From contig CM057228.1 in the NCBI GenBank assembly GCA_029891385.1, positions 57,357,783 through 57,421,782 on the forward strand: a stretch of 64,000 bases of DNA, given 5' to 3'. The stretch's first letter is position 1, and every line of letters starts with the position of its first letter. Below are positions 49,001 through 57,814 of this stretch, one piece after another. Position numbers and translations under genes: made by a program. The stretch comes from Erythroxylum novogranatense (lineage: Eukaryota; Streptophyta; Magnoliopsida; Malpighiales; Erythroxylaceae). Under the pieces are notes generated by a model. The model did not search any database and was not told the DNA's origin. It saw only the letters and a program-made list of their open reading frames with translations.

Positions 49001-52000
49001 TATCTTTAGATAGTTGACTCACTGATAAGAGATTATAAGCAAGATTAGGGACGTAAATAACAGATTTAAGGGTGATTCTTTTCAGAATTTTTACAAATCC
49101 TTTCCCTGCAATAGATGAGAAATTTCCATCTACAATTCTGACCTTTTTTATCATTAGAGCAAGGTGAGTACGAAAGAAAAACATGAGAAAGGTTTGTCAT
49201 GTGGTCTGAAGCACCTAAATCAATAATCCAAGGTGGGAAGTGGAATGGCAATAAAAGGCATTAGATTCTCAACCTGTTTGATCCAGAGAAACACTAGGAA
49301 TACTAGAAAGGGAATTGGTCTTTAGCAGCCTAAAAAGATGATCCATTTGTTCTCTATTAAAGGGACTTGAATTAGCCTCATTTGCACGAGCAATTCTATT
49401 TCTAGACTTGTTACTCTTCCAGTTGGCAGGTTTACCATCAATTCTCCAAAAAATCTCACGTGTATGACGAGGTTTATTGAAAAAATCACGCCATACTCGT
49501 GGCTTGTCCTCTGCTCTATGCCAGTTGTTGGTTGTTTCCTGCTTGTGGGTTGTTCTGCTTGCATTTGCATCTGCTACAACTAGGGTAGAATTTTCAATTG
49601 ATGCCCCAGACTCCTTCTTACCAAGCATAACACTCCGACGACTTTCCTCCCTTCAGACTTCAGCAAATACTTCTCCAAGTGAAGGAAGAGGATCACGACC
49701 AATTACATTTCCCCTTAATTCGTCAAATTCTATATTCAACCTAGCAAGAAATTTTTAGATGCGATCATTTTCTACCATTTTCCTGTGGTGGTTGTAATCA
49801 TCCGAAGATTTCCTTTCATAGTCGTTGAAAACATCTAGATCCTGCCATAGTCTTTTCAAGATATTGAAGTATTTGGTGACATTGCCTCCCCCTTGTTTAA
49901 TTTCTCCAAGTTTAAGTTGCAATACATACACCTGAGATTGATTACCAATGTTTGGATACATCTAGTGACTATTATCCCAGAGTTCTTTGATAGTTGAATA
50001 ACACATATAATTTGGAGCAATGTCTTCATCCATGGAATTAACAAGTCACGCCATAACCATTGAATTTTCTGCATCCCAAGTAGCAAAGGATGGGTCCTTC
50101 ACATCTGGCGCCTTATTATCACCAGTCAAATACCTAATCTTACTTTTCGCTCGAATATACATCCGCATTGATTGGGACCAGTGCGCAGGAAATTGTCATT
50201 AAGACCTATGGTGATTATCTGGACAGAATGGGAGTTAGAGGTGAGGCTACGATTTTCAACAACCCCAGAGGAAATAGGGGTTGGTTCAGAAGTAACTTTT
50301 GACATTGTGAGCATTTAGGGTTTCAATCTTTCCACAGAATAAGTCCTGGAAGATTTTTTTCGAGAAGGGGGAGTGTTAGAAATTAAGTTCCTGCTCTGAT
50401 ACCATATGGATAAAAAGTAGTATTCTATATTTTGAATAATGTATATGTACAGATCTTATAGGCAGTACAAGATGCTAGAAAAGGAAAAAAAATCATACAA
50501 GTAATTTTCCTATTTTATGGAGTTGACTAATTTATGCATAAATTACAACTCATCAATTCCTAAGAATCTGCCATAATTTCTAAGTATCAGCAGTAGATCT
50601 TTTCTATAATTATATTGTGAAAGAACTTGTAGTTCTTATCTCCTTGTTTCAACCAGTGTATTCTTGCCTTTTGTCTAAGTTGTGAGTTTTATTCCTCTAG
50701 CTATATCATCATCATCACCCAGTCTGAAATCCTGCAATGAAACATGGTCTGGGGAGGTCCGATATTACGCAGCCTTATCCCTATATAGTAGAGAGACTGT
50801 TTCTAGTGGACCCACTTGCAAATGAGACAATATAGGAATGATGTGGTATACAGAAACAATAAAAAGAAAAAAGAGAGGGAATACCTGAAGGAGGATAGAT
50901 CTGCGAAAACCTAGTATTATATAAAATTCATCCCTCTTTGTCACTCACCAAGTAAGGGGATTGGATAACTGGAACAGTTAATCCTTTACCCTTATCCGAT
51001 CACGCCAAACTTTTCTATTCTGAACAACTACCTCATTAAGGGCTAACTCTGACATATCCTCCTTGATCACTTCCCGTCAATTCTTGTACGGCCTCCCTCT
51101 CCTCCTTTTATAATCACTAAGTGTTATGCCCTCACAACTCCGTATCGAAGCATCAGCGGGCCTCCTCCGCACATGCCCATACCACCGAAGCCTAGTCTCT
51201 CTCAACTTGTCAGCAAAGCTGGCTACCCTCAGTCTCTCTCTCACCATCCAGTTCCTAACTTTATCTCTCCTGAAAAAACCAAACATCCACCTAAGCATGC
51301 GCATTTCTGCTACCAACAACTGTCTTATATGCCTACGTTTAGTAGGCCAGCACTCCGCCCCATATAACATGGTTGGACGAATCACCGTTTTACAAAACTT
51401 CCCCTTAAGTTTTAAAGGAATCTTCTTGTCAAATAAAACCCCTGATGCACTTCGCCATTTGGTCCAATCTGATCTAATACAATGTACAATATCAACATCG
51501 ATATTACCATCACTTTGAATGACAGACCCGAGATACTTAAAACTCGTCCTCTATGGTATGACGTCGGTACCAATTGCAACTGTCATCTTATGCTCCACTT
51601 GGTTTCCTGAAAAGTTACATTCTAAATACTCCGTCTTAGACCTACTCATCTTAAAACCTTTCGATTCTAACGCTTCTCTCTAGCAGTCTAACTTGGCATT
51701 GATTCCTTCCTTGGTCTCATCCACTAGGACGATATCGTCCATAAATAACATATACCAAGGTACCTCTCCTTGAATATGTTTAGTAATCTCATCTAATACT
51801 AATGTGAACAACAAAGGACTTAATGCCGATCCTTGGTGGAGACCCATACTAATTGAGAACGTTTCTGTATCCCCACCAACCGTCCTAACACTAGTTAGCA
51901 CGCTTTCATACATATCCTTAATTACTTTAATATAGGTGATAGGGATGCCCTTAGCTTCCAAACATCTCCATAAGAGGTCTCTAGGGACCCTATCATACGC

Positions 52001-53684
52001 CTTCTCCAAGTCAATAAAAACTATATGCAAAACTTGTTTTCGTTCCCTGTTCATCAATGCGCAAAACTATTTTGGTTAGAGCTGAGTGATATTGTAGAGG
52101 AAGTGACTACCGAAATTGATGAAGAACCTGGAGGATAAGGAACAATTATGACATACTTATCTAGAATTTGCGCTTGAGGACAAGCTTCTTTTGCGTGACG
52201 GGGGTAATGTTGTGGATGGCATCGTTGGGAAATCTTATACCAGAAAAGGAAAGCTGCAGAGTTGATATTCTCTTTTATTTTCGGTTTATTGTTTCCTATT
52301 TCGTAGGTAGTTTAGAGATATAGGTACGATCTGTATTGAGTGCTGCTTAGATCTTTCAAGATGGAAACTTGGTTCCCATTTTCGAATTATCATTGGCCTT
52401 CTTTGGATGTGCCCATTTTCAAGAATCCTTCTTGTCATATTCACATTGGCAAATATGAAAATGAAGAGTTCATCTTCAGTGATAAGGCAATTTTCCAGCC
52501 CCCAGTTTCCTCCAATTTGTGTTAGCCTAGTGATTAACAACTGGGTAAGGCAGTCTCTTGTCCATAAACCCTGTAATTGGAGAGGCATTCCATTTTGTGC
52601 TCCTTGGTTAAGAACTTATGTCGGTGGTGCAACTTGGTCGGTAGAAGGCAGGATGTAGTGAAGCCTTCAAAATGCATTAGAGTCTCCTGCAACCTTAATC
52701 CATAAGAGTTTTTGCGTCTGGTTTGGAGTTTGCCTGGGCTGAGCTCCTGGTAGCGGAGAGAAGTCTTCCTTTGTATGGTGAGTGGTTGTTTCAGTGTTTG
52801 GAGTTGCATGGAGGGATGAGTTTGTGTGGCTTTTCTGGTCTGTTACGAGGGAAGGTTGGACTCCATGAGAGGGTAAGGTTGGAGGCTGGCTGTAGTTTGC
52901 CATTAGCAGTAAACTGTCAGGGTAAAGTTGCGGGTGGGACAGAGAGTGTTCTAAGCAAGTTACCAAAAGAAGTAACAGAGCCGAAAAAGCGAGGGTTCAA
53001 TTGGGAAAACAAGGGGGTGTTTTTTAGATAGAGGGGACGGTCTCTCTGTGTCTGCATGATTAAAGATTTGTCTTTTTTATGAAATTTCGGAAAGCTTTGA
53101 TAGAATGGTACATCAGTGCTTTTGACATTCATTGTCCTTTCCTCCGTAGGAGTCGGGAATGATCCAAGGGAGGATCGTTACTTTAGCATCCCCAAGCAAG
53201 TAAGTCCAATTCAAATACTTGATTTCTTATAACTGTACAAATGCTTTCTATATGTTTAAGTCCACTTCAAATACTTGATTTCTTATAACTGTACAAATGC
53301 TTTCTATCTGTTGAGATTAAACGTTTTACAATATGAATCAAAACTGAAAATTCATTTTGAACTTTTTGAATAGAAACAATTTTGGAATAATAGTGATCGT
53401 AAATAGAACAACCAATTGCACATTAAAATAATGCTCTTTTCAGGTACACATTTCAACGTAAGACATTTTCCCTTGATGTTTTTCAGGCTCAAGTGTATGA
53501 TCCTGAAGGAGAGTATGTATCCTTTTGGTTACCACAACTGCAGAACCTGCCCAAAGACAAGAGGAACTTCCCAGGAAAACAATATCTTGAGCCTATTGTG
53601 CCCCTAAAGTTTGGAAACCTAAATAAGCACCAAGGCCATAACAAAACCATCCCCAGAAGACAAACCAATTATGGAAGGAGATAG
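40090..53684 (+). CDS. CRYD: Cryptochrome DASH (CRY3-type), 13 exons, about 577 aa
   Basis: Blue-light flavoprotein of the photolyase/cryptochrome family; CRY-DASH proteins bind FAD and an antenna cofactor, repair mainly single-stranded or looped DNA lesions and act in plastids and mitochondria. Exons by splice sites and homology: 40090-40498, 40690-40829, 40948-41172, 41267-41392, 41516-41590, 41752-41868, 41962-42008, 42120-42196, 42380-42455, 42590-42659, 42799-42922, 53150-53199, 53487-53684. All phases fit and no stop occurs. Start: GAAGAATGGCC, followed by a basic Ser/Leu-rich transit-like N-terminus. Photolyase domain: [20 protein letters not shown] region: [70 protein letters not shown]. 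Odd: [10 protein letters not shown] has Ser where relatives have a hydrophobic residue and Cys. Introns 3 and probably 4 use GC donors. Intron 11 is 10.2 kb. Length is close to Arabidopsis CRY3. Confidence 0.96.
43493..45720 (-). pseudogene. L1 ORF2, C-terminal two thirds
   Basis: Order on the - strand: [18 protein letters not shown] (near 45660-45720), [19 protein letters not shown] (about 45500), a decayed RT core (45290-44600), [12 protein letters not shown] and [16 protein letters not shown] (44121-44594), the zf-RVT region ([20 protein letters not shown], then CVMC) at 43493-43700. Frames shift several times. The DNA between about 44600 and 45290 still shows RT traces but no long frame. 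43038-43492 is 3' UTR-like. Confidence 0.82.
45726..45936 (-). repeat. 3' LTR of the Ale element
   Basis: On the - strand it starts TGTAGAAAAGATC. It aligns with 50407-50608 throughout, with small indels and a 12-15 bp insertion (TAAGCCTA region). Confidence 0.9.
46007..47558 (-). pseudogene. Ale reverse transcriptase and RNase H
   Basis: RT N-terminal part at 47136-47558 ([20 protein letters not shown]), core at 46397-46948 with [37 protein letters not shown]; RNase H at 46007-46306 ([20 protein letters not shown]). Frameshifts near 46950-47140 and 46310-46400 break the polyprotein. The YVDD catalytic box is intact. Confidence 0.9.
47559..49268 (-). pseudogene. Ale protease and integrase, decayed
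   Basis: Protease relic at 49066-49251 ([12 protein letters not shown], with DLG in place of DSG). GAG-pre-integrase at 48750-48941 ([20 protein letters not shown]). Integrase words include [14 protein letters not shown] near 48330-48370, which carries the catalytic Glu. 47933-48124 is the post-core region. Several shifts. Confidence 0.8.
49269..50314 (-). pseudogene. Ale gag, frameshifted
   Basis: N-terminal piece at 50126-50314 ([11 protein letters not shown]), middle at 49755-50086 (NTSIS and [18 protein letters not shown]), C-terminal piece at 49269-49628 (EFDELRGNV region, [15 protein letters not shown]). Typical Copia gag of the UBN2 type; broken by at least two shifts and one stop. 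50315-50406 is the leader with the PBS. Confidence 0.82.
50407..50608 (-). repeat. 5' LTR of the Ale element
   Basis: 202 bp, the partner of 45726-45936; it begins TGGATAAAAAGTAG on the + strand next to the PBS and is followed by the ATTAT duplication. Confidence 0.9.
50614..50703 (-). pseudogene. L1 ORF2 fragment between the Ale and RTE insertions
   Basis: The - strand reads [20 protein letters not shown] then FHNII, the conserved region before the L1 RT domain. It continues in frame at 45720 once the Ale element is removed. One stop lies upstream (LEE*NS). Confidence 0.85.
50704..52065 (-). mobile_element. RTE-type LINE, 5' truncated (RTE-2)
   Basis: On the - strand it ends in a GATGATGATGAT tail (+ strand TCATCATCATC at 50705-50717). 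Coding pieces: 51680-52057 ([43 protein letters not shown]) and 51077-51385 ([35 protein letters not shown]). It retains the MDD catalytic Asp pair that RTE-1 has lost. The 5' edge near 52065 is approximate and no TSD was found. Confidence 0.85.
52100..52255 (+). pseudogene. Possible chromovirus pol 3' scrap
   Basis: The + strand reads [18 protein letters not shown] (shift before it), similar in shape to the extreme C-terminus of chromovirus polyproteins just after the chromodomain. Only about 25 residues are convincing, so this may be chance. Confidence 0.3.
52286..52980 (-). pseudogene. L1 ORF1 (DUF4283-type gag-like), decayed
   Basis: The frame at 52286-52588 reads [19 protein letters not shown], then [17 protein letters not shown], the DUF4283 pattern of plant L1 ORF1. 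Upstream frames (52534-52966) give a Pro/Thr/Ser-rich N-terminus with a shift at the [14 protein letters not shown] junction. ORF1 proteins bind LINE RNA. No zinc knuckle was found downstream. Confidence 0.7.
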
Positions 53685-53762
53685 GAAAAAGGATATAACA
53701 TAAGGAATGGGAATTGAATACAACTATATCTGTGGATATGTAATTTATTGATTGTCTTAAGC

Positions 53763-53768
53763 AATAAA
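53763..53768 (+). terminator. Polyadenylation signal of the cryptochrome gene
   Basis: AATAAA lies 79 bp after the stop codon (53682-53684) in AT-rich sequence. It is the only canonical signal close to the stop. Confidence 0.5.
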
Positions 53769-53879
53769 TTAAACCTCAATTATAACTTTAAATTGATTCA
53801 ATTTTTGGCAAGTATATCTAAAATGTTTTTACTTATATAATGTAAATTCATTTGTACTTGCTTATCATAATAGTTGGTG

Positions 53880-54749
53880 ATAAAAAGGTCACCTTTGGGA
53901 CAAGACTTTTACTAAATTTGATTGCTACAGTCTCACTTAAGTCCACTTAAGCAAGACTTAGCCTTCAACGATTCTCAAAGTACTTATCTTGCATACCCGA
54001 AGAAACTATGCTACGAAAGCAATAAGAAACAAAGGCAACAAGGGAGCACAGAGATACAGTTAAACTAACCTTTATATTATTTTCCCTCAAAAGAATACAA
54101 GGAATGCTTTCTCTGATTGAATGAGAAGAGCAAAGCTCGAATGAGCTATATATATAACCTTTTTAACTTGGAAGTCAAGTTACATTTAGAATCTCACTCA
54201 ATCTGAACTACCTAAGATTATGTCTATTTTTATTAGATTACATCATGTGGATCAATTAGATGAAACTTTCATCTAAATAGGACTCTAAATGATAAGATAA
54301 GATAACAGAAAGATAGAGTTCACATTCGAGTAAGAAACTAGCATCTTTATCCTCAAAGATCTCCACTATCTTTAGATGCTTAGTTCCACTGTAACTCTAA
54401 CTCCCAGTTATCGCCACATCATCCAAGATTATCCCACAATCTCTATCCGTTGATGATATAGTGTGATCTCGCCGAAGCCCATAGCACATTGGTCTGATCC
54501 AATGCTCCTCACAATAAGTCCACTAGTCGTGGTCCATTCAACCAAGTTGGGCCAAGTCCTTAGTCTGGGCCGAGTCAATCTCTGTCAGGTCTGAGTCTTT
54601 ACCAAAAATTGCACCAAATTCGATCCCAATCACCCGTATTTGCCTAAGTGTTTTCACGTGCCTCCCTTATACGTGAATCCAGCTAACCTTCCTCCTAAGG
54701 CCCTCCGCAAAGGTTATTGAGAAGTGCTCTGAAACTTAAGGGTCTAACA
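53880..54749 (-). repeat. Candidate 3' LTR of the Galadriel-like chromovirus
   Basis: On the - strand TGTTAGACCCTTAAG begins at 54749 right after a purine-rich GGTGGAGGTGG word (54750-54765). The left edge near 53880 is uncertain. No partner LTR is present in the window. Noncoding. Confidence 0.5.
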
Positions 54750-54765
54750 AACCACCTCCACCAGA

Positions 54766-55045
54766 TGGATTTGACGCCCTTGTCGGATTAGTCTGAAGGT
54801 AGATATTCACCTAATCCTCGAATTGACTTCCACGACAGGTTTACCTTTCCACTATATTAAAAACTCGGTTCGTTGGTTCTTCTTATACTGGCCCATCGTT
54901 CAGTGATCTAGGATCATCTCCACTTGATCCTCGAATTGTTTCCTTATAACCGGTAGAGCTCGCTTCACCTGACTCCTGTTCAGATTTGATGCATCCTTAT
55001 AGTAAGGCTTGAGAAAACTAACATGAAAAATAAGGTGTACTTTAA
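54766..55045 (-). pseudogene. Chromodomain region of the Galadriel-like pol, decayed
   Basis: No open frame, but after the integrase tail there are traces (ILDHR-like word, KPVVEVNSRIR). Chromovirus elements carry a chromodomain here that guides integration. The relic is weak. Confidence 0.35.
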
Positions 55046-55825
55046 CTACTCAGGCAACTTCAATTGGTACGCCACGTTTTTCACTTTGTGTAGCACTTCA
55101 AACGATCCATCATACTTCGGCACCAAACCCTTATAAACTTGCTTATTCGAGATCTTCTTCCAAATATGTGGGGTTAGTTTCAACAAAACTTTGTTACCTA
55201 CGTCAAACTCTAACGGTCTCCTCCAAAGATCCGCTTGTTTCTTCATTTGTTGAGAAGCTTTACGAAAACTGTCTCCTGTCCCCTCAAATAGTTCTTGTTT
55301 CTCTATTGCAAACTTATGTGCTATAAGACATTTTCCACCTATCCTTTGTTGAGCAATCTCCAATGATGTAAGAGACTATCGTCCCAACACAATCTCAAAG
55401 GGATTTTTCTTCGTAGCCGAAGATCTACGCAAGTTATAGCAAAACTGTGCAGTGTCAAGTAAACTTAACCATTTACATTGAATTGCACTTACATAATGCT
55501 ACCGGTACTCCTCCAACAAACCACTGATTCGTTCTATTTGGTCATTCGTTTGTGGGTGATTCGCTATTGAAAACTTCAAATCACAACTCATCATATTAAA
55601 AAGGGACATCCAGAATCGACCTGTAAATATGGCGTATCCGTCGCTCATAATATTCACAGGAACTTCGAAATATTTGACCATGTTCTTGTAGAACAACTCG
55701 GTCGCAGCATCCGAAGGATAAGTTATAGGAGTCGACATGAAGATCACATACTTAGAGAATATGTCAACCACTACCATGATTGATGCCATATTGTCCACCT
55801 TTGGAAACCCACTAATGAAATCCAT
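55046..55825 (-). pseudogene. Galadriel-like integrase
   Basis: The frame at 55499-55825 gives MDFISGFPKVDNMASIMVVV, SDGYAIFTGRFW and HPQTNDQIERISGLLEEYR, so the two Asp and the Glu of the DDE triad are present. The frame at 55046-55363 gives the tail: RPLEFDVGNKVLLKLTPHIW and YKGLVPKYDGSFEVLHKV. A break lies between. The wording fits the Galadriel chromovirus lineage; this is recognition by memory of the family and not a search. Confidence 0.85.
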
Positions 55826-56650
55826 TGAATCCGAGATCCGCTGTCTCTCAGGGATAGATAAGGGTTATAACAAACCAACTTCCTTCTTCCTCTGTACCTT
55901 ATCCAATTGACACACGAAGCACGTCTTGACGTAACATTCCATACCATTCTCCTTCTTCAGCCAAAAGTATAAACGAGACAGGAGCGCTAGCATTTGTTGG
56001 ACTCCTGAGTGGCCAGCCCACTACGAGTCATACATCTTCTTTAACAATTGTTTCTGCAATCCACCAAAGCTCGGCACATACACTTGACTACTATTAGTCA
56101 TCAAAATCCCATCATCGTCGAGCCAAAACCTGCGTACGACACCTTCCTTAACTTGAGAAATCAACTTATAGTATATTATGTCTAATGGAGCTGCCGCCTT
56201 GATTTGCTTCAACAAGTTGGACTCCACCCTCGTGACCGAATAAAGGGCCGCAAATACCTCCTTTCTATTTAAGGCATCTGTCACGTTGTTGTGCCTCCCC
56301 GATTTATGCTCACACATAAAGTCATATTCGACAAGAAACTCTTGCCATCGGGCTTGTTTTGTGGACAACTTCTTTTGAATCCTAAAAAATGTGTTAGCTA
56401 CATTATCCATTCGGACAACGAACCTAGTTCCCAGCAAATATACTCGCTATGTCTTAAGACAATGCATCACAACAAGCATCTCCTTCTCATGCATCGAGTA
56501 ATGATGTTTCGTACCATTGAGCTTTCGGCTCTCAAATACTACCAGATGACCCTCTTGTACAAAGACTCTACCAATGGCTTTGTCCGAAGCATCATTATTC
56601 ACCTCAAATGGAAGATTGAACACGGGCAACTTCAGCACACGCTCGGTTAA
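55826..56650 (-). pseudogene. Galadriel-like RNase H and integrase zinc-finger region
   Basis: 56447-56638: FEVNNDASDKAIGRVFVQEG, RKLNGTKHHYSMHEKEMLVV. 56021-56437: TRFVVRMDNVANTFF, ARWQEFLVEYDF, NVTDALNRKE. The zinc-finger part (55900-56010) is barely legible. Stops separate the pieces. Confidence 0.85.
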
Positions 56651-57814
56651 GATAGCAGCTTTAAGTTTTCTGAACGCTTCCTCACATGCATTCGATCAAT
56701 ACCACTTTTGCTTCTTCTTTAGCAAGTCTGTTAATGGCACCGGTTTCTTGGAGTATCCCATAATAAACCACTTATAGTAGTTTGCCAGGTCGAGAAAACT
56801 TCGCAATTCTCATACTATTGTGGGCTCTTTCCACTCAAATATTGCTTTCACCTTTCTTGGATCCATTCTGACCTAACCCTTGTTCACCACGTGACCCAAG
56901 AATCTGATCTCTAACTGAGCAAACTCACACTTTTCCATCTTCACGTAGAGTTTGTGCTACCTTAGTCTTTCGAACACTCGCCTCAAGTGTTCCACATGTT
57001 CTGCCATGTTAGTGCTAATGTTGTCTAAGCAGACCATAATGAACTCATCAAAAAATCGTACAACACATCATTCATAAGATTGTAAAATGTCGCAAGGGAA
57101 TTAGTTAATCTAAACGGCATAATGAAAAATTCATAAGATTCATACGAGTTACGCACGTTGTCTTTTACTCATCACCCTCGGCTATTCGCACTTGCCAATA
57201 CCCACTCTAAAGATCCAACTTAATAAACACCTCAGCCCTTAACAACTTGTCCATCAAATCCTAAACCAAAGGTACCAAAAACTTGTTTTTTATCGTTACC
57301 TTGTTCAGCACTCGATAGTCCACACACATTCGAAGTGTACCATCTTGCTTTTTCTGAAACAATACCGGGGTGCCGTATGGAGCTTTGGATGGTTGGATGA
57401 ACCCTACCTTTAATAACTTACCAAGTTGTTTTCGAAGTTTCGCCAATTCCATCGAGGACATTTTATATAAGGCATGCAAAGGTGGGATTGCTCCAGGAAC
57501 CAACCCGATCCTGTGATCTATCTCTCGAAGAGGGGAAAGAGTTTTTGACAACTCTTTTAACTTCACCTCCCAAAACTCCCTCAACAAACTTGCAACCGCA
57601 TCAGGGACTTCCACCACGTGGTCTTCACTGACTTCACATATGGTAGCGAGATAGCTCTCCATACCTTTCTTTAACCATTTCTCAATGCTCAAGGCCGAAA
57701 CATGTCCTACCGAAGTTGTAGCATCTATCGTTCAACCACTATACTTACAACAATTCACATAGAAGGAATTTTATTCATTCATCAACATCATACCTCTCAA
57801 ACTCGGATACAGCA
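56651..57814 (-). pseudogene. Galadriel-like reverse transcriptase
   Basis: 57261-57692 holds the N-terminal part: [56 protein letters not shown]. Downstream (57260-56651) the frame is broken but still reads LMDKLLRAEVFIKLDL and SGYWQVRIAEGDE. The YVDD-type box was not found intact. The upstream sequence (57700-57814) is cut by LTR D. Confidence 0.85.

Larger units (their letters stand above)
45726..50608 (-). mobile_element. Ale-type Copia retrotransposon
   Basis: About 4.88 kb with short LTRs of about 210 and 202 bp. Target duplication ATTAT at 45721-45725 and 50609-50613. The PBS on the - strand reads ATGGTATCAGAGC (beside 50407); the polypurine tract GAGGGGGAG lies at 45937-45945. Gag, protease, integrase, RT and RNase H follow in Copia order. 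Short LTRs and pol wording fit the Ale lineage. It sits inside L1 ORF2: removing it with one ATTAT rejoins L1 codons in frame. Confidence 0.93.
43038..53052 (-). mobile_element. L1-type LINE with nested insertions
   Basis: The flanks at 43017-43037 and 53053-53076 share GCATGATTAAA, then ATTT and CTTTTT with few mismatches, an imperfect target duplication of about 20 bp. On the - strand ORF1 (52286-52980) precedes ORF2 pieces (50614-50703, 43493-45720). The endonuclease part of ORF2 was not found. It is interrupted by an Ale Copia and an RTE LINE. Without these it would be about 3.8 kb, so it is also internally deleted. Confidence 0.82.
42923..53149 (+). other. Intron 11 of the cryptochrome gene, 10.2 kb
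   Basis: The exon 11 end GGTGCAG|GTGATG and the acceptor TCCGTAG|GAGTCG join codons cleanly ([11 protein letters not shown]). Only about 190 bp is ancestral intron (42923-43037 and 53077-53149); the rest is the L1 insertion with nested elements, all of whose recognised coding remnants except a small scrap are antisense to the gene. Confidence 0.93.

Noticed and set aside
51126..51518. 130-aa + strand frame
   Set aside because: Shadow of the RTE-2 reverse transcriptase tail on the - strand.
50703..52070. Target-site duplication for RTE-2
   Set aside because: No matching words were found near either edge; the 5' end is uncertain.
53230..53320. Tandem repeat ACTTGATTTCTTATAACTG in intron 12
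   Set aside because: A real two-copy duplication of about 54 bp, but a simple intronic duplication with no sign of function.
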